Made by a program: the position numbers and the translations under genes
Shown: positions 51,983 through 60,691 of the stretch, piece by piece
How the letters are laid out: each line of letters starts with the position of its first letter
Position numbering within the stretch: position 1 is the stretch's first letter
The notes under the pieces: generated by a model
Databases searched by the model: none
What the model was told of the DNA's origin: nothing
Seen by the model: only the letters and a program-made list of their open reading frames with translations
DNA from: an uncultured Flavobacteriales bacterium
Lineage (GTDB): Bacteria > Bacteroidota > Bacteroidia > Flavobacteriales > Schleiferiaceae
Length of the DNA stretch: 64,000 bases
Direction: 5' to 3'
NCBI GenBank assembly: GCA_913055685.1
Contig: CAJXKC010000001.1
Location: 496,001 to 560,000 of the forward strand

Positions 51983-53415
51983 TTCTTCTCAAGTTTTGCA
52001 ATCAATAAATAAGCAAGTAAAGAGCTGCTTATTCCAAAGAAGTTTGGGTTAATATCTAAAGGTAGGCTTATTAAATTGTTCATTTTAAGTATTTCCAAAC
52101 TTAAGGTAGTAACTCCTCCAAAAAGTATCGACCACCACGCTGCTTTGGCTGAAGGGCTTTTAAAAAACAAAGCCGCGATTAAGGGGATAAACAATCCGCT
52201 TACCATAAAACTGTAGCTCAACAGCATTAAGTCTAGCACATCGGTCATTTGTGTAGCTAAGATTAATGATAAGGCTCCCACCACTAAGGTTAACCACTGC
52301 GAGTATCTTAATTCTTTCTTTTCATTTACTCGGAAATACCTTTTAATGATATCCGATAATATATTACCAGATGAAGCCATTAAGCAAGAGTCTGCAGTGC
52401 TCATGATGGCCGAGAAATATGCAGACATCATTAATCCCATAAGACCTGCGGGTAATACCGATCGCAATAAGAGGGGTAAGCCCATCTCTGGATCAATGCT
52501 TTCTACACTCTCGTAACCTAATTCAATAAACATCCCTTGTTGTAAGGCTACTCTGGCAAATAAACCTAGTAGCACTCCCATAAAAGCCATTATGGGCCAC
52601 TCGAAAATACCGGCTAAGAACCAGGCTTTACGCGCTGTTTTCTCGTCCTTGCTGGCGTAAATTCGCTGATAGAGAGTCATTCCAATAAACCAAATTGGAA
52701 TAATGGTAAGGCCCCAATTAAATAAGTCGACCCAGGCGATATTAAACAAGTCCAAGAAACTTGGATCTAAGTTTTGTTGCAAAGCTTCCCAGCCCCCTAT
52801 CTCAAAATATGCTACTGGAATACCGATAAATATGAGTCCGGCTATTAAAATAATCCACTGCACAGTATCGGTATAGATTACCGCTTTTAGTCCACCGAAA
52901 ACCGTGTAAACCACTGCGGTGATACCCATTATTAGGACTGCGGTATTCTGATTAAGTGTAGGAAAAGTAGCGGTAGCTAATTTGGCGCCGGCTAAAATCT
53001 GAGCACCGGTAAAACCCATATAACCCACCGCACTAACCAATGCTGCTAGAAACGCAACCCGGCTATTGAATAGATGGTAGAATATTTCAGGAAAGGTGAA
53101 AAGCTTGTGCTTAGCCAGTAATTTAAACACCTTAGGAATTAAGAAGTAGGCTGATAACCAAGCGCCTATAAGACCGGTAAAAAGCATCCAGGAACCGGCT
53201 AAGCCAATGGCAAAGCCAAGACCCCCTAAGCCAATCGAAAATCCGCCTCCTACATCGGTAGCTACTACACTAAGTCCGATGTGGCCGCTACTCATTCCTC
53301 GACCGCCTACATAATAATCATCGATATCTTTGTTGCGACGCATGAAATAAAATCCCACTGCGAGCATCGCAACTAAATAAGAGACGAATATGACTAAATC
53401 TATCAGATTCGGCAA
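51979..53415 (-). CDS. Sodium:solute symporter (SSS family)
   Basis: 478 residues from the TTG at 53415 (PNLIDLVIFVSYLVAM), about 12-13 spans. The SSS motif is present as VVATDVGGGFSIGLGGLGFAIG and FSAIMSTADSCLMASSGN. The family carries sugars, amino acids or other organic ions with Na+. A longer start at 53442 would overlap the divergent gene; a later ATG would cut the first span. It is the first gene of the five-gene operon with GNAT, M20 and two racemases, so its cargo is probably an amino acid or peptide derivative. Confidence 0.85.
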   Translation of the reverse strand: MPNLIDLVIFVSYLVAMLAVGFYFMRRNKDIDDYYVGGRGMSSGHIGLSVVATDVGGGFSIGLGGLGFAIGLAGSWMLFTGLIGAWLSAYFLIPKVFKLLAKHKLFTFPEIFYHLFNSRVAFLAALVSAVGYMGFTGAQILAGAKLATATFPTLNQNTAVLIMGITAVVYTVFGGLKAVIYTDTVQWIILIAGLIFIGIPVAYFEIGGWEALQQNLDPSFLDLFNIAWVDLFNWGLTIIPIWFIGMTLYQRIYASKDEKTARKAWFLAGIFEWPIMAFMGVLLGLFARVALQQGMFIELGYESVESIDPEMGLPLLLRSVLPAGLMGLMMSAYFSAIMSTADSCLMASSGNILSDIIKRYFRVNEKKELRYSQWLTLVVGALSLILATQMTDVLDLMLLSYSFMVSGLFIPLIAALFFKSPSAKAAWWSILFGGVTTLSLEILKMNNLISLPLDINPNFFGISSSLLAYLLIAKLEKK

Positions 53416-53428
53416 AACGCTAACAAAG

Positions 53429-54346
53429 ATGCAAAATCTCAAGCAAAGCTTGGCTTTATTAGCCTTATTAAGCCTTTTATTACCTGGCTGTAAAACTCAA
53501 GTTCCGTACAGCAGCAAAGCATATGTTGAACCCTATTTAAGAGATAGTATTCCTTACACCTTAGCTCAGCATGAAGTTAAAAGCGATCGTCTTTTATTGT
53601 TTATTCCTCCGGTTTTAGATGAGGTTAAGTTTGAAGATACCAAGCTTTATCAAAAGCTTTTTAATTCAGGTTATGATATTCTTTGTGTTTACAAAGCCCC
53701 GGCTAAGGGAGCTTACTATTACTCTCGAAAGGCAATGGACTTTAAAAATCAAAACGTTCAAAATATCCAGAACTTAATTGAGCATTTACGAAAGGAAAAG
53801 ATTTTGAAGAAAAGTGCGAAAACGCATATCCTAGCCATTGAACAAGGAGTATACATTGCCCCCGCTTTAGCGAATACTTACCAAGCGGATACTTTATTCT
53901 TAATAAATGGGAACCCTTTTAGTACCTATTTAGGTTTTCAACGCATTGCAGAAGGGAAAATTCCTTTTGCTGAAGTGCAACAAGATTTTATTAAAGAGCA
54001 ATTTAATATTGACTCACTTTCCGTTTTTCAGGAAAAGGTTGCTGAAGTTGAGCAAACCACCTCCGATCACTACAGTTTAGGAGAGTATACCAATATGTAT
54101 TGGCTAAGCTATCACGCCAATTATTACCTCGAAGAATATGCTAGTTTCCAGGGACACTCTTGCTGGATCTATTTTGAGAACTATCCCTTATATAAAGAAA
54201 GTGACTATCAATATCAAAAGCTACTCGACCAAACTCGCCTTAATAGCAGTGGCAAGCACCTAAAAGCAAGTGGTTTAGGAAGATTTAAAAGTGAGGAAGA
54301 TTGGGAAAAAATTGAAGAGTTGTTAGAGCCCTATTTTAAAGACTAA
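53429..54346 (+). CDS. Lipoprotein of unknown function, hydrolase-like
   Basis: 305 residues from the ATG at 53429. MQNLKQSLALLALLSLLLPGC is a lipoprotein signal with Cys21. The remainder (RLLLFIPPVLDEVKFED, THILAIEQGVYIAPALANTY) has an alpha/beta-fold look with a possible turn ending GVYI, but the usual GxSxG nucleophile is absent, so any hydrolase activity is doubtful. No family recognised. It is divergent from the symporter with only 13 bp between starts and overlaps rpiB at the 3' end by 11 bp. Confidence 0.68.
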   Translation: MQNLKQSLALLALLSLLLPGCKTQVPYSSKAYVEPYLRDSIPYTLAQHEVKSDRLLLFIPPVLDEVKFEDTKLYQKLFNSGYDILCVYKAPAKGAYYYSRKAMDFKNQNVQNIQNLIEHLRKEKILKKSAKTHILAIEQGVYIAPALANTYQADTLFLINGNPFSTYLGFQRIAEGKIPFAEVQQDFIKEQFNIDSLSVFQEKVAEVEQTTSDHYSLGEYTNMYWLSYHANYYLEEYASFQGHSCWIYFENYPLYKESDYQYQKLLDQTRLNSSGKHLKASGLGRFKSEEDWEKIEELLEPYFKD

Positions 54347-54764
54347 TTTTCTCTACTCTTCGCTGATGGCGTCCTCCTTCAAATTCGGCGCTTAAAAAGC
54401 TATCCACAATTTTTAAACCCTCTTCTACACTAATAAAACGAGCGGGAAGAGCAAGGATATTGGCATTGTTATGCTGCCTAGCTAAAGCGGCCAGCTCTTC
54501 ATTCCAGGCAATAGCCGATCGTATTTCTGGATACTTATTAACGGTCATATTAATACCGTTTCCACTTCCACATATTACAATACCTAAATCGGCTTCCTTT
54601 GAAACAACCATCTTTGCCACCGGATGTCCAAAATCTGGGTAATCCACAGAATCACCGGAGTTCGTTCCAAAGTTCTTTATTTGATGTCCTGCGGCCTCCA
54701 ATTTACTAATGATGGCTTGCTTTAATTCAACCGACGCATGGTCGCCTCCAATGGCTAATTTCAT
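54336..54764 (-). CDS. rpiB: Ribose-5-phosphate isomerase B
   Basis: 142 residues, LacAB/RpiB fold: GGDHASVELKQ at the start, CGSGNGINM with the catalytic Cys, and NANILALPARF. It interconverts ribose 5-phosphate and ribulose 5-phosphate in the pentose phosphate pathway. Length and motifs fit exactly. Its tail overlaps the lipoprotein gene by 11 bp; the upstream side opens into a 454-bp AT-rich gap that holds its promoter. Confidence 0.94.
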   Translation of the reverse strand: MKLAIGGDHASVELKQAIISKLEAAGHQIKNFGTNSGDSVDYPDFGHPVAKMVVSKEADLGIVICGSGNGINMTVNKYPEIRSAIAWNEELAALARQHNNANILALPARFISVEEGLKIVDSFLSAEFEGGRHQRRVEKISL

Positions 54765-55218
54765 AGGTTAGTATTTTTTAGATAATTCTAAAACTTATTG
54801 TAAATCAACTATTTACTATTAACAATTTTAGCTATGAAAAAAGTAATCATTGTTGATTTCTTCTGACAAAAGTAACTTGACTTTTTCAAAAGTCTTTTGA
54901 TATATAAAAAGCATTGAAAAAAGGACGCATACTTATGAGAATATACTGCTACAATTTCCACTCAAAATTTGGGTTTATTAACCTAGCGGCTAATTGATTT
55001 TTTTCAAAATTTAACAGACCTTCTAGATTACTAACAACTGTTAATAAGGAAAGCTTAATTTTAGAAAATGAAGACTTTAGCCATTTAATAAACATCTAAG
55101 TATTGTTAAGAATTACTCATAAGTGACTTTAGCTATACTTCATGGATATTTTTATCCCCTTTATGAACAGCCCATTATTACTATTATAGATTAAAGATTA
55201 TTTAAAGAACTCTATTAC
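54765..55218. other. 454-bp AT-rich intergenic region
   Basis: The longest gap in the window. It has no open frame above about 20 codons. A short hairpin GACTTTT-TC-AAAAGTC lies at 54879-54894. TACTTTTG on the minus strand (54874-54867) could be a TAnnTTTG box for rpiB. A 10-codon frame (54834-54866) precedes the hairpin. The remainder may be the long leader or promoter of the gene at 55219, or hold a small RNA. Nothing firmer can be said. Confidence 0.5.
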
Positions 55219-56802
55219 ATGTTATTAAGAACCTTCCTACTCTGCCTCTTTGTGGGAATCCCCTTACTTTCGTTTTCTCAAAGCGACGGGGATAGCTTAA
55301 AAAAGACGGTGTACTACTATGAAAATGGGAAAATTAGCAGTGAAGGATTTTTGCGAAATGGCAAGCCCGATGGTTATTGGAAGAGTTATTACCGCAATGC
55401 TAACCTTAAGGCCGAAGGTAATCGGGTCAATTTTCTATTGGACGGCCCCTGGATTTTTTACGATCGAGAAGGATTAAAAACTTCAATAATTACCTACCAA
55501 GCTGGCCAAAAAGAGGGTCCTCGAAAAGCTTTTAAAGAAGGCAAGTTATTTAAGATTGATTATTTCGAAGACGACGTTCAAGAAGGAATAACCAAAGTTT
55601 TTTACCCCGATAGTAGTCTACACAAGGAGATTCCTTATCTAAAGGGAAAACAAGAAGGAAGGGGTTTTGAATATGCCCAAGAAGATGGCCGAGTAATTAC
55701 CTTAATGGAATATAAAAATGGTTCCTTATTGCGTAAGCAGGCTTTAAATCGTTTTGATGATCAAGAGCAAAAGCAAGGGCTGTGGATGAGCTTTCATAAG
55801 AATAAGCAGATTTCTGTTGAAGGACCTTACCTAAATGATTTAAAGAATGGCTATTGGAAGTACTATACCACCAGTGGTGACTTAATTAGAGTCGAAAAAT
55901 GGGTGAATGGAGAACTCCAAGAAGGGGCCACAGAAGTAGCAAAGGTTGATATTAAAAGAGAAATTTATCCTGAAACTGGAACTTTAAAATTTAAAGGAGC
56001 TTTTCAAAATGGTGAAGCGACCGGCGTACACCGTGAATTTTCTAAGGAAGGAGAGGTTATTGCCAGTACTATTTATGATCAAGGAATAAAGCTTTTCGAA
56101 GGAATTGTAGATATCGAAGGGCGCAAGCAAGGTCCTTGGAAGCATTTTTATCGCAGTGGAGAGCTCAAAGCTCAAGGCTCTTATAAAGATGATTTAAAAG
56201 TGGGGAACTGGAAATATTTCTATCGCGATAGTACTTTAGAGCAAACCGGTAATTACTTAAATGGCAGAGCAGATGGCCTATGGCAATGGTTTTATGCAGA
56301 TGGATCTATATTACGTGAAGAAGAATACGCCTTTGGTAGAGAAGATGGTTTATCTGTAGAGTATAGTGATACAGGATCAGTGCTCGCCAAGGGAAATTAT
56401 ATTGATGGTTTTAAAGAGGGAGCCTGGGAGTATATAATTAACGATCATAAAGAAGAAGGAAGTTATTTCGAAGGTTTACGGAATGGTGTATGGAAATCCT
56501 ATTACCTAAGCAACAATCAATTGCGATTTGAGGGAGCTTTTGAGAATGGGCAAGCCAATGGCATCCATACCTATTATTACGATAATGGTCAGGTTAAACG
56601 CAGGGGTGAATATCGAGCCGGAATTAAAGAAGGTATTTGGGAGTTTTTTGAGCCAGATGGTGCTCGTACTGTTACTATAGAGTATGAGAATGGTATAGAG
56701 CTTAAATATAATGGTGAGAAGATAGATTACGGCCGTCGTTACCGTAGAGCAATGAAGGAGGAAAAGGCGCGTGAGGCCTTAAAAGCCGAAGAGGAAAATT
56801 AA
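55219..56802 (+). CDS. YwqK/MORN-repeat secreted protein
   Basis: 527 residues. Signal peptide MLLRTFLLCLFVGIPLLSFSQ. The mature protein is almost wholly made of about 20 repeats of 22-24 residues with the pattern YY-x-NG-x-x-x-x-EG-x-Y-x-x-G-x-x-x-G-x-W (MORN_2 / YwqK type). Such repeats form an extended beta-sheet; in YwqK-type antitoxins they bind a toxin partner, but secreted forms like this are common in Bacteroidota and of unknown role. The gene precedes the Nudix gene by 20 bp on the same strand. Confidence 0.85.
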   Translation: MLLRTFLLCLFVGIPLLSFSQSDGDSLKKTVYYYENGKISSEGFLRNGKPDGYWKSYYRNANLKAEGNRVNFLLDGPWIFYDREGLKTSIITYQAGQKEGPRKAFKEGKLFKIDYFEDDVQEGITKVFYPDSSLHKEIPYLKGKQEGRGFEYAQEDGRVITLMEYKNGSLLRKQALNRFDDQEQKQGLWMSFHKNKQISVEGPYLNDLKNGYWKYYTTSGDLIRVEKWVNGELQEGATEVAKVDIKREIYPETGTLKFKGAFQNGEATGVHREFSKEGEVIASTIYDQGIKLFEGIVDIEGRKQGPWKHFYRSGELKAQGSYKDDLKVGNWKYFYRDSTLEQTGNYLNGRADGLWQWFYADGSILREEEYAFGREDGLSVEYSDTGSVLAKGNYIDGFKEGAWEYIINDHKEEGSYFEGLRNGVWKSYYLSNNQLRFEGAFENGQANGIHTYYYDNGQVKRRGEYRAGIKEGIWEFFEPDGARTVTIEYENGIELKYNGEKIDYGRRYRRAMKEEKAREALKAEEEN

Positions 56803-56822
56803 ATTTGCTTTAAATATTCCTT

Positions 56823-57386
56823 ATGTCAGAATTTCCCCAGAAAGTTGGTGATTGGACCGAATTAGGTCGTGAAATTGTTTATGAAAATCCTTGGATTCAA
56901 GTGCAGCATAGTGCCATTTTAAATCCAAATGGAGGAGAAGGAATTTACGGTAAAGTTCATTTCAAGAATTTAGCCATTGGCATTTTAGCGATAAATGATC
57001 AAGAAGAGATTTATCTAGTAGGCCAAGATCGCTTTCCTTTTCAAGGAGAATTTAGTTGGGAAATTATTGAGGGTGGCGGGCCATTGGATGAAGATCCTTT
57101 AGAGTCCGCTAAAAGAGAATTGAAAGAAGAAACTGGTTTAGAGGCCAGATCCTGGTCTTTAGTGCAAGAAATGCATTTAAGTAATTCAGTGTCTGATGAA
57201 GTTTCCAAACTTTACATCGCTAGAGATTTGATTGCTGGTGAAGCTAATCCTGATGCCACCGAAAAGCTGCAAATAAAAAAGCTCCCCTTTCAGGAAGCTT
57301 TAAATATGGTATTGAAGGGGGAAATAAAAGATTCTATCTCCGTAGCTGCAATCCTTTTTTATGCCTTACAAAAAGAAAAACCTTAG
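56823..57386 (+). CDS. Nudix hydrolase (ADP-ribose-pyrophosphatase-like)
   Basis: 187 residues. The Nudix box is complete: GGGPLDEDPLESAKRELKEE followed by TGL, so it should be active, unlike the regulator at 18801. The layout (NLAIGILAINDQEEIYLVGQDRFPF before the box) fits the ADP-sugar diphosphatase group. The likely substrate is ADP-ribose or an ADP-sugar. The gene follows the MORN gene by 20 bp and its stop overlaps that of DUF2911 by 4 bp. Confidence 0.87.
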   Translation: MSEFPQKVGDWTELGREIVYENPWIQVQHSAILNPNGGEGIYGKVHFKNLAIGILAINDQEEIYLVGQDRFPFQGEFSWEIIEGGGPLDEDPLESAKRELKEETGLEARSWSLVQEMHLSNSVSDEVSKLYIARDLIAGEANPDATEKLQIKKLPFQEALNMVLKGEIKDSISVAAILFYALQKEKP

Positions 57387-57886
57387 GCTTTACTTAGCTT
57401 AAAACTAACTGCAGTTTCATCCCATTTCATTTCAACTTCGCCATTGTCTTGAATAGAAATAGTGAACTTTTCACTAGTGTCTACCTGGTAAGGTTCAAGC
57501 TCAAAACGCATTATATCTTTACTTTCATCGTAATTATAATGTCCCCATTGATTCCAAACACTATTTATAATTACCGTCCATTTATCCTCGCTTGGAATGG
57601 TAAAAAGGGCATACTTGCCAGCTTCTAGAACTTGGTCGCCAATTTTAACAGGGGCCGAAATTTCAAGAACGGTAGCTTCATTTGCACCAGTACGCCATAC
57701 TTTATTGTAGGGCACTAATTCGCCAAAAATGGCTCGATCTTTTTTGGAAGGCTGACCGTAAGTAATGCTTATTGAAACACCCTCTATAGTGTTGGATGTT
57801 TCTACTTTTGGACTGGCTCTTTTTTCCTGAGCAAAAGCGGAAAGAGAGAAAATAAAGGCTAATGAGAGTGTTAGTATTCTACGCAT
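57383..57886 (-). CDS. DUF2911 secreted protein
   Basis: 167 residues. Signal peptide MRRILTLSLAFIFSLSAFAQ. The DUF2911 pattern is clear: VSISITYGQPSKKDRAIFGELVPYNKVWRTGANEAT and YALFTIPSEDKWTVIINSVWNQWG. The family is widespread in Bacteroidota and has no known function. The stop overlaps the Nudix gene by 4 bp. It is divergent from the YceI gene at 57982. Confidence 0.9.
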   Translation of the reverse strand: MRRILTLSLAFIFSLSAFAQEKRASPKVETSNTIEGVSISITYGQPSKKDRAIFGELVPYNKVWRTGANEATVLEISAPVKIGDQVLEAGKYALFTIPSEDKWTVIINSVWNQWGHYNYDESKDIMRFELEPYQVDTSEKFTISIQDNGEVEMKWDETAVSFKLSKA

Positions 57887-57981
57887 AGTTCATTTCATTT
57901 TAGGTTTTTAAAGGTATTGAAAATTAAGAAACCCTTTTTATTTCATAATATTGAAGAGGGGAAGTCTAGGGGTATTTTATA

Positions 57982-58521
57982 ATGTTATCAAAGTTAAAAG
58001 AGGTATTTGGGCAAAAGCCTACGGAGGCCTATGGCACTTCTCAGGTCTATAGAGACGGTTGTAAATTCAATTTTACGGCCGTTAATATGCGCTTTAATAA
58101 AGTCCAAGGTTTTTTTGCTCAGGCCGATCTAGATGTATTTTTCAATATCAAGGATCTAGATAATAGCTATATAAATATTACCTGGCCGGTTAATGGCATT
58201 CGCACAGGAATTAGTGAGAGGGATAAGCAACTTATTGAGGCAGAGCATTTTTTTAATGCTGGGGAATTTCCCAATATCACTTTTAAAAGTGGAAAGATTA
58301 GCCTAGAGGCCAAGAAGCAATTATTAGTATTGGGTAATTTAGAAATGAAAGGCGTAGAAAAGGCTATTGCTCTTTACATGGGCTATTCAATGGATAAATA
58401 CGGCTATCAGCTTTTTGTAGACTATAGTTTAGACCGATTTGAATACGGGATCGGTGAGAATGGAAGTTTTTCCATTGGTAGACAAATAGAATTAGAAATA
58501 GATATTGCTTTAAAATTTTAA
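57982..58521 (+). CDS. YceI-like lipocalin-fold protein
   Basis: 179 residues, YceI pattern (FNIKDLDNSYINITWPVNGIRTG ... AEHFFNAGEFPNITFKSG ... LGNLEMKGVEKAI). YceI proteins bind isoprenoid or amphiphilic lipids in a beta-barrel. Most are secreted, but this copy has no signal peptide (MLSKLKEVFGQKPTEAYG), so it may act in the cytoplasm. It stands alone, 76 bp before the histidine kinase gene. Confidence 0.85.
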   Translation: MLSKLKEVFGQKPTEAYGTSQVYRDGCKFNFTAVNMRFNKVQGFFAQADLDVFFNIKDLDNSYINITWPVNGIRTGISERDKQLIEAEHFFNAGEFPNITFKSGKISLEAKKQLLVLGNLEMKGVEKAIALYMGYSMDKYGYQLFVDYSLDRFEYGIGENGSFSIGRQIELEIDIALKF

Positions 58522-58597
58522 AGTATTTAAAGACAGTATTTTAAGTTGTAATAATTTACTTATTCATAGCTTTGCATTCTTAGGCTCAGCATATAAA

Positions 58598-60691
58598 ATG
58601 AAAATCCTCTTTCACAATATTAGTCTCTTTATTGTTGGCTTATTTCTATCCTTTGGGCTTTCTGCCAAGGAAAAGGAGCTTGCTTATTTGGATAGCCTTT
58701 ATAATGAAGCTTTTGATTTAACCGGACAGGATATCGCACAAGCGGAAGTCAAGGCTAATTTTTATTTGAAGGAGGCAGAGCGACTTAAGGATTCATTGAA
58801 TATCGCTTACGCTTATGATTTAAAGGGATTAGCGGCATTTTACGCTGATAAATTAGATTCGGCTTTCTATTACGTTAATCAGTCCATTGAGCGCTTTAGA
58901 CTTTATGCAAAAGATTCCTTTGGCTTATCTACGGCGATTTATAATCGTTCCCTTTATCATGATTATTTAGGAGAGTATAAAGCGGCGCTTCAGGATATTC
59001 ATTTATCTAGAGAGATCGATATCCGCAGTGGAGATAAGCTTGAAAGTGATATTTTCTATTACAATAGTCTAGCGGAAATAGTCTTCAATCAAGGAAATCC
59101 AGAACTAGCGCTTCGATACCAACACCGCGCCTGGAATGCATTGAGCAAATACCAGAGTTGGCACGGTTACATGAAATCGGATATGAATATTGCTTATGCT
59201 TGGAATTACTTGGAATTAGGTATTCTGGAATTGGCTGAAATTCATGCTAAAAGGGCCTATAAAATTGGCCTGGAAGAAAACAATTTAAGTGTTAAATCTG
59301 AAGCCTTATTAGCACTTTCAGAAATTTCTCTTGCTAAAGAAAATTACGATCTAGCAATAAATTACGCGCGCAAAGCTTTAGAATACGACTTGCAATACGG
59401 TGATGAGTTTGCAGTAATCTATACGGAGGTTTCTCTAGCGGTGTCCTTAAATGCTGCCGGTAAGAAGAATGAAGCAAAAGCACTTTTTGATAAGGTAAGA
59501 GCACGGTTTATGGATTTTCCCAATCCAGTAATGCATATCGATATAGCTAAAAAGCTATATCAGTATTATAAATCTGAAGGAGATGATAAACTAGCGCTAA
59601 AGTACCTTGAAGTTATTGATCAGGCTAAGGAAAAGGTAAATAGGGTTGATGGACTGGCTACTATGAAGCAGTTCGATCAAGAACTAGAAAATCGGAAGAA
59701 GGAACTAGAGAAAACAAAATCGAGGTTACAAGAAGAAGAGCTCAATTTTAAGAATGCCCTGCTAGTTGGGCTGCTTGTATTACTAATAGGTTTACTGGTA
59801 TTTGCGGGCATTATCTTCCTTGGATTTAAAAAAATTAGTCGCGCTAATGCGCAATTAGCCGAGCGCAACCTAGAGATAAAGGAGCAATCTAAATTAATCT
59901 CGCAGGCTTCTATCGAACTTAAGCAACAGAATGAATCTCTGGAGAAGCTAAATCAGTCTAAAGATCGATTATTCTCAATCCTGGCCCATGATTTAAGACA
60001 ACCTTTCAATCAAATTTTAGGGGTAGTAGATTTAATGGATAATGATCTTATGGATAAGGAAGAGCAAAAGAACCTTTTATCCGCCCTTAAAGATTCGGTG
60101 AATAGCACCAGTGATTTAGTTTCAAATGTACTGTTGTGGAGTAAGGCGCAATTTGCAGGAGTAACTATTAACCCTCGCAATATTTCTTTAGCCAATGAGG
60201 TAAAGCGTTCATTATTGCATTTTAGCTTAGCTCTTGAAAAGAAGAAAATTCGTCTCGATCTAAACATTGCTGATGATCACATTATTTATTTTGATCCTGA
60301 TCATTTTGCTTCCGTTTTCCGAAACATTTTAAGTAATGCTTATAAGTTTTCCCCCAAGAACTCATGTATTAGTATTTGGGCCGAAGCAGAGGACAAGTCT
60401 ATTAACTTGTTTATTAAAGATCAAGGTATCGGCATGGATCAACGCCAAAGGGAGCAACTTATGTCATCTGCTAATTTAAAATCTATGCCAGGCACCCTAA
60501 ATGAGGAGGGAATAGGCATAGGAATGATTATCGTTAATGATTTCATGAAGGAAAACAAGGCCAGCTATACGATCGAGTCTGAACTTGATAAGGGAAGCAC
60601 CTTTATTCTTCATTTACCTAAAGGTGAAAAAAGTACAATCTCAAAAGAGGCTTTAACAGACCCGATTGAAGGTTTTGTCCCCTACCAGTAA
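58598..60691 (+). CDS. TPR-type hybrid-free sensor histidine kinase
   Basis: 697 residues. Signal peptide (MKILFHNISLFIVGLFLSFGLSA), periplasmic TPR repeats (about 30-360), one membrane span (about 387-411, LLVGLLVLLIGLLVFAGIIFLGF), a coiled coil, then HisKA with His464 (LAHDLRQPFNQ) and an HATPase domain (NILSNAYKFSPKN, DQGIGMD, EGIGIGM). It senses an envelope signal and phosphorylates a regulator, but no response regulator gene is adjacent. The stop overlaps the TspO-like gene by 10 bp. Confidence 0.9.
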   Translation: MKILFHNISLFIVGLFLSFGLSAKEKELAYLDSLYNEAFDLTGQDIAQAEVKANFYLKEAERLKDSLNIAYAYDLKGLAAFYADKLDSAFYYVNQSIERFRLYAKDSFGLSTAIYNRSLYHDYLGEYKAALQDIHLSREIDIRSGDKLESDIFYYNSLAEIVFNQGNPELALRYQHRAWNALSKYQSWHGYMKSDMNIAYAWNYLELGILELAEIHAKRAYKIGLEENNLSVKSEALLALSEISLAKENYDLAINYARKALEYDLQYGDEFAVIYTEVSLAVSLNAAGKKNEAKALFDKVRARFMDFPNPVMHIDIAKKLYQYYKSEGDDKLALKYLEVIDQAKEKVNRVDGLATMKQFDQELENRKKELEKTKSRLQEEELNFKNALLVGLLVLLIGLLVFAGIIFLGFKKISRANAQLAERNLEIKEQSKLISQASIELKQQNESLEKLNQSKDRLFSILAHDLRQPFNQILGVVDLMDNDLMDKEEQKNLLSALKDSVNSTSDLVSNVLLWSKAQFAGVTINPRNISLANEVKRSLLHFSLALEKKKIRLDLNIADDHIIYFDPDHFASVFRNILSNAYKFSPKNSCISIWAEAEDKSINLFIKDQGIGMDQRQREQLMSSANLKSMPGTLNEEGIGIGMIIVNDFMKENKASYTIESELDKGSTFILHLPKGEKSTISKEALTDPIEGFVPYQ

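Noticed and set aside
54834-54866. 10-codon frame MKKVIIVDFF before a small hairpin, considered as a leader peptide or a remnant of a response regulator
   Set aside because: Too short, no regulatory codons, and no downstream gene on that strand within 350 bp; noted only as part of the AT-rich gap.
56823-57386. Nudix gene as a second regulator of the NrtR type
   Set aside because: It has a complete catalytic Nudix box and no winged-helix domain, so it is an enzyme.
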